Shown: positions 62,731 through 64,000 of the stretch, in pieces
Layout of the letters: each line of letters starts with the position of its first letter
Numbering within the stretch: the stretch's first letter is position 1
DNA from: UBA8389 sp942493385
GTDB taxonomy: Bacteria > Bacteroidota > Bacteroidia > Bacteroidales > UBA1402
Direction: 5' to 3'
DNA length: 64,000 nucleotides
Assembly: GCA_942493385.1 (NCBI GenBank)
Contig: OW818699.1
Location: 2,232,001-2,296,000 of the forward strand
The notes under the pieces: model-generated
What the model was told of the DNA's origin: nothing
What the model saw: the letters and a program-made list of their open reading frames with translations, nothing else
The model's database searches: none
Program-made: the position numbers and the translations under genes

Positions 62731-63657
62731 ATGACTTTACAACAACTTGAGTACATTGTTTCGGTGGATCAGTTCCGCCATTTTGCCAAAGCAGCCGAAG
62801 ATTGCCGTGTTACCCAACCCACGCTCAGCATGATGGTGCAAAAACTCGAAGACGAGCTTGGAGTCAAAATCTTCGACCGCGCCAAGCACCCCATCGAACC
62901 AACCCAAACCGGCGCCGAAATCATCGAGAAAGCCAGAGGCATCCTAGTAAACACCGAACGCCTCAAAGAATTCGTTTCCTCCGAAAAAGACGGCCTTATC
63001 TGCGACTTCCGCTTAGCCATCATCCCAACCGTCGCACCTTATTTGTTGCCTCGCTTTTTCCCCACTTTCACTACAAAATTCCCGGATGTCAACCTCAAAG
63101 TGTCCGAAATCCGCACCGATACCATCATCGAATGCATCCTTTCCGGCAAAATCGATGCCGCCATCCTTGCCACACCGCTCAAGCACCCGACCATCCTCGA
63201 AATTCCTCTTTATTACGAGAAATTCGTAGCCTACGTTTCACCTTCATCCCCCTTTATCGGCGAAGAATCTCTATCTGCCGTCAATTTGCCCCTAAAAGAC
63301 CTTTGGGTTTTGCAAGAAGGCCATTGCCTTCGCAATCAAATCTTTAACTTTTGCGAAGACAAAACCCCTCGTTCCTACATGTACGAAGCCGGTAGCATCG
63401 ATACCCTCATCCGCATCGTCGACACCAATGGCGGTTACACCATCATCCCCGAACTCCACCTCCCATTCCTTACCGAAGCCCAACTCAAAAACATCCGCCC
63501 CATCGTCAGCCCCGAAGCCGTCCGCGAAATTTCCCTCATCATCCATCCCGATTTTGTCCGCGAACGTGTCCTGAACGCCGTTGCCGAAACCGTCAAAAGC
63601 ATCATTCCCGAACCCATGCTCGACGCCCGCCTCAAAAAATTCGCAATCCGTCTCTAA
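62731..63657 (+). CDS. oxyR: OxyR, hydrogen-peroxide-responsive LysR regulator
   Basis: 308 residues from ATG 62731 (MTLQQLEYIVSVDQFRHFAK); a longer frame upstream is not credible. Winged helix-turn-helix (about 1-60), then a LysR substrate domain. Cys199 and Cys208 in EGHCLRNQIFNFCEDK coincide exactly with the E. coli redox pair that forms a disulfide with peroxide. It should activate catalase/peroxiredoxin genes elsewhere. It is divergent from menF, whose product feeds a redox-active quinone. Confidence 0.95.
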   Translation: MTLQQLEYIVSVDQFRHFAKAAEDCRVTQPTLSMMVQKLEDELGVKIFDRAKHPIEPTQTGAEIIEKARGILVNTERLKEFVSSEKDGLICDFRLAIIPTVAPYLLPRFFPTFTTKFPDVNLKVSEIRTDTIIECILSGKIDAAILATPLKHPTILEIPLYYEKFVAYVSPSSPFIGEESLSAVNLPLKDLWVLQEGHCLRNQIFNFCEDKTPRSYMYEAGSIDTLIRIVDTNGGYTIIPELHLPFLTEAQLKNIRPIVSPEAVREISLIIHPDFVRERVLNAVAETVKSIIPEPMLDARLKKFAIRL

Positions 63658-63776
63658 TCTCACTACCACCCACCCCTCAAAAACCCACCTCAATCCATCT
63701 TCAAATCCAATCCTAACACAAATCCAATCCCACTTTCCATTTTCAACTTTTTTCGCACACAAAAAGTGCATCCCAC

Positions 63777-63833
63777 ATTATCGTTACCATTTAAGCAATT
63801 AGAGGCTCTAAATGCTACCAGGTTAACGATAAT
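63777..63833. repeat. 57-base palindromic repeat, copy 6
   Basis: ATTATCGTTACC ... GGTTAACGATAAT with inner AGCAATTAGAG / CTCTAAATGCT around GC. Confidence 0.88.
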
Positions 63834-63928
63834 ATGGGGGTTGGTTGTCCCAAAATAGGTTATCTCTTTATCCATTAAAAACCCCTCTTCGTTTTCAACT
63901 TTTTTCGCACACAAAAAGTGCATCCAAC

Positions 63929-63985
63929 ATTATCGTTACCATTTAAGCAATTAAAGGCTCTAAATGCTACTGGGCTAACGATAAT
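63929..63985. repeat. 57-base palindromic repeat, copy 7
   Basis: Same as copy 6 with changes in the inner stem and the right arm (CTGGGCTAACG). Confidence 0.88.
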
Positions 63986-64000
63986 ATGGGATGAACTTTA

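Larger units (their letters stand above)
63740..63990. repeat. Tandem 152-base unit with embedded palindromes
   Basis: A 99-base block (63740-63838 and 63892-63990) occurs twice at a 152-base step; it includes GCAC-ACAAAAA-GTGC and a 57-base palindrome. The copies differ by about six substitutions. The array may continue past the right edge. It fills the 343-base end of the window after oxyR; before it (63658-63739) is AT/C-rich DNA with no gene. Confidence 0.85.

Noticed and set aside
63690..63923. A 77-residue minus-strand open frame with a repeated MHFLCAKK start
   Set aside because: The repeat is the 152-base DNA duplication; no independent coding evidence.

Overview
The window reads as chromosome of an anaerobic, probably fermentative member of the Bacteroidota (Bacteroidales-like). 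The support is: promoters of the TAnnTTTG type, a TonB-dependent receptor behind a TPP riboswitch, type IX secretion (T9SS) C-terminal domains, LytTR/YehU-type two-component systems, a membrane pyrophosphatase, a classical menaquinone cluster and an OxyR with the two redox cysteines. Species cannot be fixed from the sequence alone. No rRNA, tRNA, CRISPR, transposase or phage gene was seen.

Layout. 1-2700: the start of a heavy-metal (HMA) domain protein, recA, and a carboxy(nor)spermidine dehydrogenase. 2700-5810: a thiamine uptake unit (TPP riboswitch, TonB receptor, thiamine diphosphokinase). 5890-7714: a LytS-like histidine kinase and LytTR regulator. 7813-18719: the most unusual block, a leucine-rich-repeat T9SS protein followed by a tight seven-gene run: a PqqD-like mini-protein, an ATP-grasp ligase, a T9SS-exported beta-helix protein, a fold-type III PLP decarboxylase, a urea-transporter/M23-peptidase fusion, a TPR outer-membrane barrel and a TPR protein. 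The first gene and the seven-gene run share an upstream dyad at identical spacing from a -7 box. 18713-21170: a formate/nitrite channel and a GH31 glycosidase. 21197-27739: hdrCBA plus flxDCBA, a putative flavin-based electron-bifurcating complex. 27962-33819: an Lrp regulator, glycogen branching enzyme, YhcH protein, CPA2 antiporter and a small exported protein.

34001-43277: a divergent hexuronate catabolic locus (ExuT, KDPG aldolase, KDG kinase, UxaC, a UxaE-like epimerase; UxaB and UxaA on the other strand). If the epimerase assignment holds, both glucuronate and galacturonate can run through altronate to pyruvate and glyceraldehyde-3-phosphate. 43295-47040: a Nudix enzyme, a DbpA-type helicase, a broken LytTR gene, a small membrane protein and repeat-rich spacers. 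47048-53226: membrane pyrophosphatase, AroE, a TPR protein, GlnS. 53522-57379: a LytTR protein, a LiaF-like protein, N-carbamoylputrescine amidase, MenE. 57615-62516: MenC, MenB, MenD, MenF. 62731-63657: OxyR.

A family of 57-58 bp near-perfect palindromes occurs seven times, always between genes, twice in tandem arrays with 152-156 bp period. It looks like an undescribed palindromic repeat family. The polyamine genes (carboxyspermidine dehydrogenase, carbamoylputrescine amidase), menaquinone genes and Hdr/Flx complex fit an organism that respires or ferments anaerobically with NADH, ferredoxin and quinone redox balancing, fed by plant or mucin uronic acids.
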